This document shows positions 10,336 to 21,810 of a stretch of DNA of 64,000 bases, piece by piece. Location of the stretch: assembly GCA_958510875.1 (NCBI GenBank), contig OY294067.1, positions 138,043,726 through 138,107,725 on the forward strand, in the 5' to 3' direction. The stretch comes from Endomychus coccineus (taxonomy: Eukaryota; Arthropoda; Insecta; Coleoptera; Endomychidae). The position numbers and the translations under genes were made by a program. The notes under the pieces were generated by a model. It made no database searches, was not told the origin of the DNA, and saw nothing but the letters and a program-made list of their open reading frames with translations. The first letter of the stretch is position 1; each line of letters begins with the position of its first letter.

Positions 10336-12317
10336 CTTACAACCTCACATGATAAAGTAAAAATCACATGATATAATATATAACACATATAAAGAATAGT
10401 TCAGGTTAAATGAGTATTGTGTAGAAACTAAAAGCAGAATTTCTACAGGCACATGAAATGACTAACAAATTGATAGAGTAGAACAGATTAAAGGTCTAAT
10501 TGGCAATTTTCTGAAACACTCCTCTATTTAGCTCTTCTTAGATATTTCCTAGCTGCTTCCTCAACTATCTTCTCATCACAACTAATAATGGAGTGGTCAG
10601 CTGCTACTAAAAATTAATATCAATTGTTACATAAATTTTGAAATTGATGAGAATTATTTTGGAAAGTTCATGCACGTGGAGAATGTTTATGTCAAATTTA
10701 AAATAAATCTGTCATATCATATAATCATATATGTATCATAATGTATGTATGTAACATCTGATCCAAACAACAAATAATACATTTAAAATAAACAATAAAT
10801 TAATTCTCTCTTGTAATGGCATAACCATATATTTGAAGAAGAGAGAGAAAAATAGTTGATATGTATTCATCAGAATATTCCGGGTAGATTCATCATTAAA
10901 TTTTAAACAATTAATAATATTCAGGATTCACAGTACATGAATTCACATCTAATTTTAGGTCAGAATTTTTCTGCTTATTTGAAATTTTCCAAGGTATCAA
11001 TAGGAAATGCGAATTTATTATGGATAGGATAGCTGAGAAATCTCACAGATGAAGGAATTTGTGGCAAAATCAAATATATGTTGCGTTTCCCCTGTGTGAT
11101 TTGTGGATGTTGCTTCACTTATTTGACCTAAAAACGAAGCGTCAATAAGCAATATTTAAAAATAAAATAAAGTAAAAAATGGTTTTATGTAGTAACAACA
11201 AACCATTATTCGGAAAATAAAATGAATGAACCTTTGATGAATTCATGGGAATTTGGTAGATTACTCTTTGTAGAATCTGAAATTCCAGGCTTCTCATCCC
11301 ATCAAGAAATGGGTTTATTCTCCTACTCGCATTATCTCCATCAAGATCACTTTCGTACTCCGCAATCTTGCTATGTTTTTTCATTCCAATCAAATGACTT
11401 ATTTTGAAATAAAAACAAAACAGCATATTTTGAATAGCTCATTTTATAATTATCATTCTTACCGAAAGTTTCATTCCGAAGAAAGCAAATGGGTGTGAAA
11501 GCCAACAAGTGTTTGACACTTCCTGCTTCCTTTTTGCTGCTACGACTTTTTCTTTGGTCTGTGATGTAGGTAAATTATCACTTTTTCGCAACACCCAGGG
11601 GTTGGGACTGCCTCAAAACTGTCCTCTTTGAGAAATCTCACTACGGTCTATGGCACGATAAACTGATAGAATCAAAGAACTTGAGATTATGATATTTAAC
11701 TGAACTACATCATAAAATCAGAAATCAAAAATTTTTTACTGAACAAAAATTATATCACTTCGTCAACTTATTTATTCTATAAATAACAAAAAGTATGCTC
11801 CATCATCATTTGTGGGGAGGGGGCTCAGCCCCCAAATGCACTTAGGCCTTATGCTTACTTACTGAAAACTTTCTGTGAAGTTATCATTAGAATGACAGCT
11901 GCTATATTTACCACAACTAAACACCATATCAGCAAATAGAGAATGGCGGGAAGCTCGGACGCGATGTAGGTAAATAAATAATAACGATAACCCATATATC
12001 TAAAGATATATGCAATAACCTAACTTGTATGTGTCTTCACTTACTTGATCGTTTATAGATTAATACTGCCAAGCCAAGCATAAGACAACTATTATAAAGC
12101 TATAAAGTTGCCAAGTCAAACCAACGGCGACGCCCCCGTCAATCTGCAATAATCTGTTGCAGGTTGCAGGTGGCGCTGGCGTGCAAGCGGGAACTATATC
12201 ATGAGTTCTGTGGGTTTCATGTTTCATGCATTGGATGAGAGCGTTTGGATTTGTTGTATGAATGTGAATATTTGAGCATTTTGATTGGTTGATTGAATTC
12301 AAAAATATATATTGTTA

Positions 12318-12525
12318 TCGACTGGTCGTCCAATGAACATATCCAAGTGGACATGAACTGGGGGATGTTGGCTAGATTTTTCTCGAACGAGGACATTTGT
12401 ACACGTACACATCATATGAATTAATTTATTGGATGCCCATTGTACATTTCCATGTGGACATGAAATGAAATAATTTCAATGGAGATTCTGTAAATAACAT
12501 GAAATGGACATCATATGGACTAGTC
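12318..12525. repeat. Second locus of the degenerate GTCCAATGGAC-like repeat
   Basis: GTCCAATGAAC, AAGTGGACATGAA, CATGTGGACATGAA and ATGGACATCATATGGAC recur, as at 10,060-10,335. No ORF. Confidence 0.35.
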
Positions 12526-13559
12526 CCCTCCCAGTCACGTGAAATGAGCGAAAAAAATTATCTAGAATTGTTCTTGTGTAAGTTCAAATTCATAAATAAT
12601 TGCATTTCGGAAAATTATTGGGAAATAATGTTATTTCTTTTCAGAAACTCATTCTAAATATACGTTTTTCTAAAAATCAAAACGAAATGAGCTACTGCCA
12701 AACGCAGTTTGCGAGAAATCTCATATCGGCAGTAGTATTTTACGCACAATATATTTTTCACATTTTGAAAAACGTGTACTGAATCATAGAAACACCCAGT
12801 ATAAAAGCATGCTAGAAGACGACTCTCTGAACTCAAGCTCTTACAAATCTCTTATTTAATTTGAACGAGTTTTGGGTCATAAACTTTGTAAGACCCTATC
12901 TTAGGGTCCAAAGCAAAAAAGCTTATATCTCCGGCTCTACTTGTCGGATCGAGGAGTGAAATTAAATAGTAAAGAGTGAATGTATTGAAATGGTTGAAAT
13001 CGTATCTCAATGCGATTTTCGAGAGTCCAAAATTCGATACTGACCTATAAAGAGCGCTCAAATAGGAAGTATGAGGATCACGTCTTGCTCTAATAATGTT
13101 GCTTGAAGTCTCTGAGATTCCGGTCTAATCGAAGTTACTAGGAGCCTCAGGAATACAATATAAAATATTGACATTCGCGTGCTACTTACAGGAGATATCA
13201 AAATAAAAAACTCTAAAGTATATGTGCTATGACGAAATTTTTATTTTGATTTTTCGGTCGCAATAGTGAGGTAAGAATATTTAGCATAGGACTTAAGCAA
13301 AATATAATGTCATCATCGTTTTTGAAATGCTTTTGCATGAGAATTCACTCTTGAGATCAAATCATATGTCTTTATGATTTGGCCGGAGACATTGATTTCC
13401 GAAATCATATTGACTATAGTATCTCGCAAACTACAAATTTTTAATACTACTTGTCTAAATACTATTAGAATTTCCGGAAGTACGCCTCATATGACCTAAG
13501 TGAGAAGAACCTAGTTCTGCAATAATAACTGTATGTTCTTCAATAATTTGCTTACTGTG

Positions 13560-13940
13560 ATTCCTAGATTCAATTTTATCAACTGCCAGTCTTGTCTTTT
13601 TTCTACCGAAGTAAATTCCAGAAATGAATTTTTTTATGTCCCAATTCTATGTCAACTAAATTTTCTTTCCATCTTTTTCTTTCTTCCATAATTTTACTTC
13701 TATCGATGATTGAAGAAGCAGCCTCGTCACTTATCAAATTAAAATCTTTATTTAACAGGAGAAACAGATTTCTGTCTGAGATTCCCCTTCTGTCACTTGC
13801 TTCGGCCACGTTTGATCAAACCATCCATATTTTGTAAGGCATTCTTGGAGATTTGGTGGGATTTCTGAGGATGTTGATACCATTCTTGAAGACGTTGATG
13901 ATTGTGTCACACATATCATGGTCAGAAAAGTTGCTATCAA
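13560..13940 (-). pseudogene. Unrecognised protein remnant
   Basis: The minus strand has a 68-codon frame (13,603-13,809) containing ISDRNLFLLLNKDFN and SSIIDRSKIMEERKRWKENL, with a neighbouring frame to 13,940. The charged, helical character and the SDR and IDRSKI words look like a decayed coding segment rather than random sequence, and I have a weak memory of similar words in uncharacterised arthropod proteins. I cannot name a family. It may be part of a mobile element. Confidence 0.2.
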
Positions 13941-15537
13941 TAATAATTGCCATGAACACCTGTAAATTACAAACTACAGGATGGGCACATACTGTGTTGT
14001 CTAACTTCTGGGAGATAGCTGAAATCTCCGGAACGTGAATTTACGCCAAATTATCCAATCGGAAAAGCTCATACCAAAAATCACTCTGCAACTCCTCGAA
14101 TTAGCAAAAACGCGACAAACAATTCGGAAAACCTAACAAGAACAACCGGACAAAGAAAAAGTCTTCTAAGATGCCAAACGAAGGCCAGACTCCGTTTTAC
14201 AACTTGAATATTTTGGGCTAGTTAACACGCACACTGTTAGTAACGCCCGAAGTAACCGTAAAATGTATGACCGAACGGGATCTTTCCGGAGGAACAGGAG
14301 GTTTTACTCGGAAAATTTCACACTTCCTATTTGTCTCCATAAACTACCCCAACAATATTGAGATTCTCAAACCAGGAATATCAAATTGAAAACGAAGCCG
14401 ACCACATAATCAAGCTTAATCATAGTCGGGACAACCATGAGATTTACCGGGGGTGTGTAATGCTGCCTCCTGTGACTAGCTAAACAGTACAAACGCGCTC
14501 CATGAAGGAATGAGGACCCTACCCTACCCTGCGGTAGGGACGCGCTCAACCACCGGTTAAGCGCACCGTCTTAGAAGGAAGCTAGTCCTAAAAGAGCCAA
14601 CTTCCATATACTAGAAGAAAGAGATCTGTTGCCTTTCGAATCACATTCTTGTTCTGTCTAGAGCTCCTTCTTTTGCAACATTCCCCGCAGAAATCTGAAG
14701 CTTCGAAGTATCTTCTCTGACCGCGCTTTTAGTCACTACACCTCAGCGTATCCCACGTCTCAGTGATAGTGCCCTACATAGACTTCAGGGGCTTCTGCGA
14801 ATTAACCATAATATTGTAGTGAAATGAGGCCAGGTCTCTCCACTAACCTACACGACTTATTGAAAAGAAATTACAACTTATCAATCAAAGTTTTTCTCTG
14901 ACTGGCTACGTAGTGAATAACAATATCAAAAGAAAGGTTGAGGTGTAAACAATTATTATCAATAGTTAATGAAAATACCAGATTAATTCATTAGCGTCTA
15001 GACTATGTTAAATAAACACCACCTGCACGTCCACATCGTGCAGGATTATGGACAATCTTCATGTGAAGTAAATAGATAATTCATGTTTAATTTATTTTGT
15101 GATATGCTATCAGTTGCTTCTTCAGTCTAGCTAGTATCATGCATCATTGAATTTTAGCATTCTGTTTTTAACAGACTGAAATTAAAGAATTGAGACGTTT
15201 TTCTGTTTATTATGAGCAAAATCGTTGTTCTATTTGACTTGTGTAGATATTAAAATTGTCATATTAGTATATTCCTACCAATTTCTATAACGGTATTGGA
15301 TACAAGTATTAAGCCAACTCTATTCAATTCGTGAAAGTATTTGTCGTCAGGGTCATTTATTATTCATTTTAAAATAATATTATTCTGTAACCAAACACTT
15401 TAGATATGTCATTATGAATTCATACACTACTTACAATCTTGAGAATATTATCGAAATTGCATTTATAAAACAGAACAAACTGAAAATCACCATGTAAGAA
15501 CCATCCTTCAAACATTTTGAATGATTAATTATATCAG

Positions 15538-15540
<3 letters not shown>

Positions 15541-15613
<73 letters not shown>
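15541..15613. repeat. (TA)n microsatellite
   Basis: An uninterrupted alternating TA run of about 73 bases directly abuts the left arm of the inverted repeat. Confidence 0.95.
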
Positions 15614-15617
<4 letters not shown>

Positions 15618-16167
15618 ATGCTTTCTTGGTATATTGGTTCGTATATATACTGAAAATAAAATGAAATAAAAATTCTTTTTGACGTTTCGACAATGTTTAT
15701 TGCCTTTATCAAAATGTGAATTAGTGTTTCCATGTAATTTAGAAAAGAATAGATGATTTCGATTAATGAAATGCGTCTGCAGCCGACTTGTGTTTTAAGA
15801 TCCAATTAAAACTGCAGAAAACATTGGATCGGTTGTGTGTGAAAGAGTTATGTATGGCTAATTACAATTTGAAATGGATTGAATTTGATTAAATACAAGA
15901 CATTTCAAATTGTAATTAGCCATACATAACTCTTTCACACACAACCGATCCAATGTTTTCTGCAGTTTTAATTGGATCTTAAAACACAAGTCGGCTGCAG
16001 ACGCATTTCATTAATCGAAATCATCTATTCTTTTCTAAATTACATGGAAACACTAATTCACATTTTGATAAAGGCAATAAACATTGTCGAAACGTCAAAA
16101 AGAATTTTTATTTCATTTTATTTTCAGTATATATACGAACCAATATACCAAGAAAGCATACAAATAT
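15610..16167. repeat. 267-bp near-perfect inverted repeat with 24-bp spacer
   Basis: Left arm 15,610-15,876 and right arm 15,901-16,167 are reverse complements with no length difference; the spacer is 15,877-15,900. The equal open frames on the two strands (15,431-15,805 minus and 15,972-16,193 plus) follow from the symmetry and are not evidence of a gene. Each arm holds a segment TTGATAAAGG...GTCGAAACGTC that looks like a worn hammerhead core. Related single arms occur at 23,708-23,900 and 42,270-42,380, so the arm is a dispersed repeat, perhaps the terminal region of a Penelope-like element. Confidence 0.9.
16065..16096 (+). ncRNA. Decayed hammerhead-ribozyme-like core (mirror copy at 15,681-15,712 minus)
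   Basis: TTGATAA stands where hammerheads have CTGATGA; GGCAAT and ATTGTC can pair around an AAAC loop as stem II; GAAACG follows. Two core positions differ from consensus, so cleavage is doubtful. Confidence 0.3.
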
Positions 16168-16217
16168 TACAAATGGTTCAAGAAAATCATTAAAAGAATA
16201 TATATATATATATATAC

Positions 16218-16979
16218 ACTGTTTCCGAAGGGCACGATTTTTTCATTGCACAACCTCCAGCTTACTCATAAGTACTTAGGTAAATTGGGAAAAACTGGAG
16301 GTACTGCACTACCATTTAAAACGTTCACTTTTCGACACCACCATGTTTTCACTGAATGGTTTTATATAACCAACTGACTGTTTGGCATCGTATAAACTAG
16401 AAATTGATGGATTTGTCAATGTTTTTGCCTCGTTTTTCACAGTATTACCTACAAATACTAAACAGTACCTTATTCGAAATCATGAAATAGCACAAATCAC
16501 TTTCTCCTTATTTGAAATCGCATTTAACTTTAAAATCAATTGGAAAATATGGGATTATACTTAATTGAAGCATATTCCAACTTCGAATCAAACTGGAAAT
16601 ATTTGTGAATTATGTTCAATTACTTACTCTAAAATTATTATAATTTTAAAAAGAAAACAGGGAAACACACTATTAATGAATTTTGAACACAAAAACAAAC
16701 ATAAATATATCGACCTTCATTTACATAAACAAAAACTATGATAACCTGATGGACTGACCTCGACGTTGCCAATTCTCGCATATTCCGGCCTGTACTACAG
16801 AAGACCGTGCCCGGTGTCATAGTCGTAGGTGGTAGTTAAATATAGGTGGTAGATGTTTTACTCATCGCTCGGTGAAACACCACCACATCAACTCAGGTAT
16901 TGTATTTTATGTAAATCCCACGTTTCAGTCTTTAGTCGATGCTTCCAGTTTCCCCCTCATATCAATATTCCAGTCTCCC
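16218..16979. other. Intergenic, no gene recognised
   Basis: A short TA run at about 16,197-16,216 precedes this. The plus-strand words near 16,255-16,377 (GGTALPFKTFTFRHH) look coding-like but match nothing I know. Confidence 0.4.
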
Positions 16980-18440
16980 TATGCAAAGATTCATCCTTCC
17001 CAGGTTTTACATGAAAATTTAAATGTATTTTCGAAAGAAAAAATTCCGGGGGTCGATCGAGAGGGTTCAACCTTGACAAACATGACATTGAAGATATCTT
17101 TCTCTATTCCAGAAATGATCTATCATGTCACCGATAGGATCTGGATAAAACCAGAAGAATTAGATGTAATGTGATTCAAACTTGATAATGACAAACATAC
17201 TAAAATTCTGGGTTGTCTTTATTCGTCACCAAACGAACTAGCTCATGGGATAATCTCTCTGAGTTTCTTTTTTTGAAACTTGACGTTGTTGAGTGGAACT
17301 ATTCAGCAGCTGAAATTAGCAACATTGGGAATTCTATGTTTACAACTCAGCATGTTCTCAAACAATACGGATGACGTAGAACGACAGGATGATGCCTTCG
17401 CTATTGTCTATAGTCTTGAGCAGTAAAGCAGTGAACCCACACGGATTCCTGAGATTGATAATCATTGTGCTCATGTACTCCACTTATTGCTCAATAACAA
17501 TCCATATCCATATGGAGTAACAGATCTTTCTCCATTGGGAAACTCTGACTATACACCCAATCCCAAAACCTGTCTCTATATCATTCCACGAATCAATTCA
17601 TGCATTATGGAACATCAAAACTTAGCCGACTCAAAAGGTCTTTGCATCCTCCCAGTTTCTACGAATAAGAGTATGTTTTGAGTCTGAAGACCTCGCACAA
17701 TGGGCCGAAGATATTTCGGAGATCATTATGCTGAAAATGGAAACATTCATACCTGATACTGAGAAATCATCATCATCTAGTAAACCATAGTTGAGTAAAA
17801 TCTGTTTTGGTTCCGTCGGCAAAGCAATTTCAATATATTTCATTTCCAGCTCACTGTCACACTGGCTACCATACTGAGAAGAGGCCAACAGTAATGATAA
17901 TGTTGACATTTTTGGAGCAAATTCGAATTGGATCCAGATAGGAAGGTTCCTCCTAATATTTTCACCATCGATAACCAAATGCCTGAAATTGCTTGTTGTC
18001 ACCGAACAATTAGGCACTTTCTGCTTGATCTCAGTATCAACATGACTGTACTCAATATATGTACTCCACGATTAACACCGATTTTTTGCATGTTGTTTAA
18101 CTTTTCATACAAACTTGGTGTTTACTCCTAGCTGAAGATTCCACAATCGTGAACTACCGACAATATGACCTTCATCACCAGGAATCAACAGGAGATCTGA
18201 CCTCTGATTTCCTACGTAACACTTAAAAGTTTGTTGAAAAATATGGGCAATCTCTAGCTGTATATTAGATTATCTCCCATGCACCAATACATCTCATTGG
18301 TGCCCTTTGTCGTTTATTATCGAGTTTTCTCTCTGATAAATCACTACATGTGGTGACTAACGGAGTCTCCTGGCTATTAACGCTGGTATACCACATGGAC
18401 CTGTCTTGGAACCATTCTGCTTTTGCTCAATAAAAACGAA
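16980..18440 (+). pseudogene. Jockey-type ORF2 pseudogene: endonuclease and RT
   Basis: Endonuclease words: ILGCLYSSPNE near 17,200, PTRIPE and HVLHLLLNNNPYPYGV near 17,440-17,520, then LSPLGNSDY (17,530-17,555), where the family has a catalytic SDH near the end of the apurinic-type nuclease. A linker with AQWAEDISEIIMLKMETFIP (17,698-17,760) is typical of jockey ORF2. RT begins with KVPPNIFTIDNQMPEIACC (17,940) and CTPRLTPIFCMLFNFSYK (18,060), then FLSDKSLHVVTNGVS (18,320-18,360) and AINAGIPHGPVLEP (18,375-18,415), the box before the catalytic Asp pair. The YxDD box is not found; it was lost at or near the inverted insertion. Many stops and frameshifts. Confidence 0.7.
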
Positions 18441-18494
18441 TAGTTGAGAGTGGCCTCCTGTCCCCTTCATACCAATATGCTATCCTCTAAATAT

Positions 18495-19125
18495 GCTATA
18501 CGTAATATAATGTAATGTAATGTGATACCGGCTTTATTAGACGGAGTTCACCAACCGTGTGGAGCTCTTACATTCAACCTCACTAGTTTTACACAGTTTT
18601 CACAAAGCTTTGATTACATTTTTAAATATATATTTACAAAGTGTAAATCGAAAAAAAAAGTAAGACTTAATAAAGATATGTGGGTTAATCATATATTATT
18701 TACAGAGATCTTAGCTTGCGTAGATTGTATATCACGTTCGTGTCTGTACCGCTGCTCGTATTGTGGTATTTGTTTTCTAAATTTTGGAAAAGAAGTTAGT
18801 CTGATGTTCACAGGGATCCCATTATACAAATGGCATGCAGAATATGTGAAAGATTTTTTGAACAACATATTGGAAAACCAGGTATGGGAGCTTGTGGATA
18901 CCTAATATTGCAGGAGTGAATCTGGTCACGAGTGATTAACTTATTGAGTAGGTACTCAAGACATTTGGTAGTCAGTAGTTTTTTTGGAAATATTGCTGAA
19001 TGCTGACGCCTTCGCTGCTCCATTGTCAACCAACCAAGCTCTCGCAACTTATGTGAAACCGGTTCTCGTCGTCTAATTTCAAAGATGAAACGTAAATAAG
19101 ATTTTTGTATTTTTGTATCATCCAA
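18495..19125 (-). pseudogene. CR1-like non-LTR retrotransposon 3' end, inserted in the jockey element
   Basis: The minus strand reads KIQKSYLRFIFEIRRREPVS, LGWLTMEQRRRQHS and LEYLLNKLITRDQIH (19,115 down to 18,930), the C-terminal region after RT in CR1-like ORF2. Downstream on the minus strand lies a 3' untranslated region ending in repeated ATTAC words (18,498-18,523), a tail type common at CR1-family 3' ends. The 5' end is truncated at about 19,125, as usual for target-primed insertion. A copy of the same family with the same peptide words is at 55,560-56,030 on the plus strand. Confidence 0.75.
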
Positions 19126-19189
19126 TGAAGTTAGGTGTACACGACAGATACAGGTTGATACAATAGGTGAAGATCTGTCTAAGAATTTC

Positions 19190-19857
19190 TTTCCTCAGGG
19201 TTCCACAAACTCTAATATGATGATGTCAGGTACAACTATTCTTATATCATCAATATTCATGCTGTTCATCGCCACCTCTCTCATGCGACGATCATGAGAA
19301 GTCCATCGGGAAAACTGCTCCACAAGAGCAGCTTTACACCCCCGCAGCTGATCATGATCTCCACATAATTCGCTATGTCCTTGAGTATTTTCACTCGTTT
19401 GGAGTCCAGGTCCCAAACATACATTAAAGCTAACAGATTCTATCCAAAAGAGAGCTATTCACCTGTTTGATGAGGTCACACTTTCGAATTCGTTGACCTT
19501 TCTAGAACATCGTACAAAAGTCAGCGATATCTTCTTTTTCTATAGATATTGTCATGGTCGATGCTCATCGGAGATATCTCGTATATTATTCCACCACAAA
19601 CTATTCTAGTTAAGTACAATAGACGTGCTCAGAATGGTAACCATTTCGTTGTCACGCTTGGATCGAGACCTGCCGAACATCTTCTTACAAAAATTTTTTC
19701 CTATCGAACGGCAAAGTTTTCTTTGCCTAGTCAGGTTTTTCCCTGCTTTATATAACCTCCATAGTTTTAGAGAAAATTCTAATGCTTACCTGCTATCAGT
19801 ACACTCCACCGCTGGTTCATACGATGCTCTACTAAATATTATAGGTTTCCTTCTATA
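19190..19857 (+). pseudogene. Jockey-type ORF2 C-terminal region (continuation after the insertion)
   Basis: The plus strand reads LTDSIQKRAIHLF, SLTFLEHRTKVSDIFFFYR and YCHGRCSSEIS (19,425-19,580), then RLDRDLPNIFLQKFFPIE and FPALYNLHSFRENSNAYLLS (19,650-19,800). These words, in this order, are the tail of jockey-like ORF2 proteins of arthropods. The frame changes at least once near 19,600. It completes the pseudogene interrupted at about 18,495. Confidence 0.7.
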
Positions 19858-19860
19858 AAT

Positions 19861-20344
19861 ATAAGGAAAACCTACTGACAATCTTATTATTTCTATCAAT
19901 ATACAATAACTGTTCCTGACAACGTTCCTGCAGCATTAATCATGAATTCTTTTCTCCAACAAACCATCTTTTTATCACTTTTAACCTTTTGGTCAACCAT
20001 CGTTGGCTCCTACCCCTATTGTTCATTAGTAAACAGTATTTGCTAAGATAGTACATACGAAAATGTCCTGAGTGCAGTCAATAAGAAGTAAGGCTAACGA
20101 ACAACAAAATCCTAATGGATGTTACATTACAACACCACTGAGATTTTTCGGATCAATTATGTAATCATGGAAAATCAGAAAAACACATACCTATCTTATA
20201 GATGGACATGGAAACATACATTGGAGCTTCAATAACGCCCTAAGACTGCACAAAATATCAACATTAGTTTTCCAAATTTGAGAGCCATAATCTTAGTTGT
20301 AGATTTCCGTAAAAAAAAAGCGTAGTTGTATTCAAATATAAAAT
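19861..20344. other. Intergenic, no gene recognised
   Basis: AT-rich, only short frames. Nothing identified. Confidence 0.4.
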
Positions 20345-20570
20345 GATTATATCACAATAACACTTATGTCCATCTATTTTCATTTCGGTCTCACGACTAT
20401 CATTTGAAGACGATTGAAAATAATTCACCTTCTACTGAAGCGGGGGATTTTTTTAGTAGTTGCACTAAGCACTACCTAAGCGTTATCGCATTAATTTGAA
20501 ATATAAATACCTACGTCGTAAAAACGAGCAAAATATAAATAATTGAAATTGTAACACAGTAAAGTCTAAA
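20345..20570 (-). repeat. Hammerhead-bearing dispersed repeat, copy 1
   Basis: Shares CACAATAACACTTATG, TTTCGGTCTCACGAC and GAAATTGTAACACA with copies at 39,215 and 62,340. On the minus strand the core is worn (CAAATGA for CTGATGA, stem II GTCGTGAGAC kept, GAAAT for GAAAC). Confidence 0.6.
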
Positions 20571-20574
20571 ATAT

Positions 20575-21635
20575 CTGAATACATATTTCAGATACTATCG
20601 CCAACCTATTTATGGAATGCCTAGAAGAGTCTGTAATAAATTCACTATATCTACAACCCGGATATTCCGAACAGTATATGTATATGATTGCCTAATATGT
20701 GTTTCCAATGATAAAATTCACCATGTAATGAATAAATTTAACACTTTCCACTGTAAATTTCAATTTACCTATGAAATAGAACAATAACATAAACTTCTTA
20801 GATATTAACATTGAATTCAGACGGAATAATGAAAACATTGTTGTTTACAAAATAAATTTGGTCTTAAAGGTATCTTCACTATAATTCAGTTGCAGTAATG
20901 TGTTCTAATGAAAGTCTTATAAGCAGCCTTACAGATCCCGCTGTAAAATTGTTACACCCAGAAAACCGACCCAATAGTTTGATAAAAGTTGAAGGGCTGC
21001 CTCTAAAAAATTTAGCCCCATTATTAAATAATAAAACATAATGGTCATATTATATGAATGATATAAACGGTAATAACTTTATGACATTACCGTATATTAT
21101 ATTCCAGATTCCTCAGAGAAATGTTTCAAATAGTATGACATAACTATTGCTCATAAGCCTCCTAACAATTTAGGCGAATATGATAAATGAATCAATACTG
21201 TATATTTTTAAATAGTTTACATTACGATGGGACTTATACAGAAATATCTAAACGCTATTCACATAAAAGAATGTATGACCATAAATATAGCGCGTAAAAC
21301 AAAATATCATAATTTTAGCTAAATAAACCAATTATCATAAAAGATCTAGAGATGATTTTCATAAAAAGTGATGATAAGATAAATAGTAGAACCAACTTAC
21401 AATCATTAAATTTATACAAATTTAATTAACTAAACTTAAAAATTTCTACGCAGTTCTTTAAATTTCCAAAATTGTGTATATGTAGCAACCTGATACATTA
21501 TATCAGTGGTATTGGTACAGTGAAGAGATTTCCTACCGTAGTCATAAATGATCACATTTGTTTAACATTGTACTTGGCGCCAAGAAATTTGGTTGTCAGA
21601 TATTTTGTCTTTAAAGATAGAAACATTACTGTGTA
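20575..21635. other. Stretch between two inverted copies of the hammerhead-bearing repeat
   Basis: No ORF or recognised motif. It is bounded by copy 1 (core on minus strand) and copy 2 (core on plus strand), so it could be the interior of a foldback-type or inverted insertion. Confidence 0.35.
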
Positions 21636-21639
21636 GTGA

Positions 21640-21810
21640 TTTTCAAATACATATTCATATACTTTAGACATTAACATTAATGTGTTACAATTTCAATTCG
21701 TGTTTTGTTCTATTTTTCAACGTATGCATTTATAAGCGACAAGGACTATAAGTGATAGTTGAATTCTGATGATGGACGCTAGATCGCAATGTACATATTT
21801 CCCGAGATTA
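21640..21810 (+). repeat. Hammerhead-bearing dispersed repeat, copy 2 (inverted relative to copy 1)
   Basis: The plus strand has TGTGTTACAATTTCAATTCG at its start and TTCTGATGATGGACGC with TATTTCCCGAG near 21,764-21,807, matching the minus strand of the 62-kb copy. The GAAAC half of the core is lost by a deletion. Confidence 0.5.

Larger units (their letters stand above)
9045..15540. other. Intergenic stretch, no convincing gene
   Basis: AT-rich DNA with only short open frames. Separate entries cover two loci of short degenerate repeats and one minus-strand remnant. A less AT-rich patch at about 14,040-14,850 may be part of an unrecognised repeat; I see no motif that names it. Confidence 0.5.
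16980..19860 (+). mobile_element. Jockey-clade non-LTR retrotransposon, decayed and interrupted
   Basis: Pieces of endonuclease (about 17,000-17,600), a linker, RT (17,930-18,440) and an ORF2 C-terminal region (19,190-19,860) lie in the right order on the plus strand. A CR1-like fragment in the opposite orientation occupies about 18,495-19,125. The two halves together give most of a jockey-type ORF2; the 5' ORF1 is not visible. Confidence 0.65.

Noticed and set aside
14350..14600. tRNA-derived SINE on the minus strand
   Set aside because: GGTTGAGCGCG and GGTCCTCATTCC only loosely resemble A and B boxes and no second copy is in the window.
15431..16193. Two identical ORFs on opposite strands as a duplicated gene
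   Set aside because: They are the two strands of the same inverted repeat, and one runs into TA-repeat codons.
17631..18017. 128-codon minus-strand ORF
   Set aside because: It overlaps plus-strand jockey linker and RT words, which explain the open frame better.
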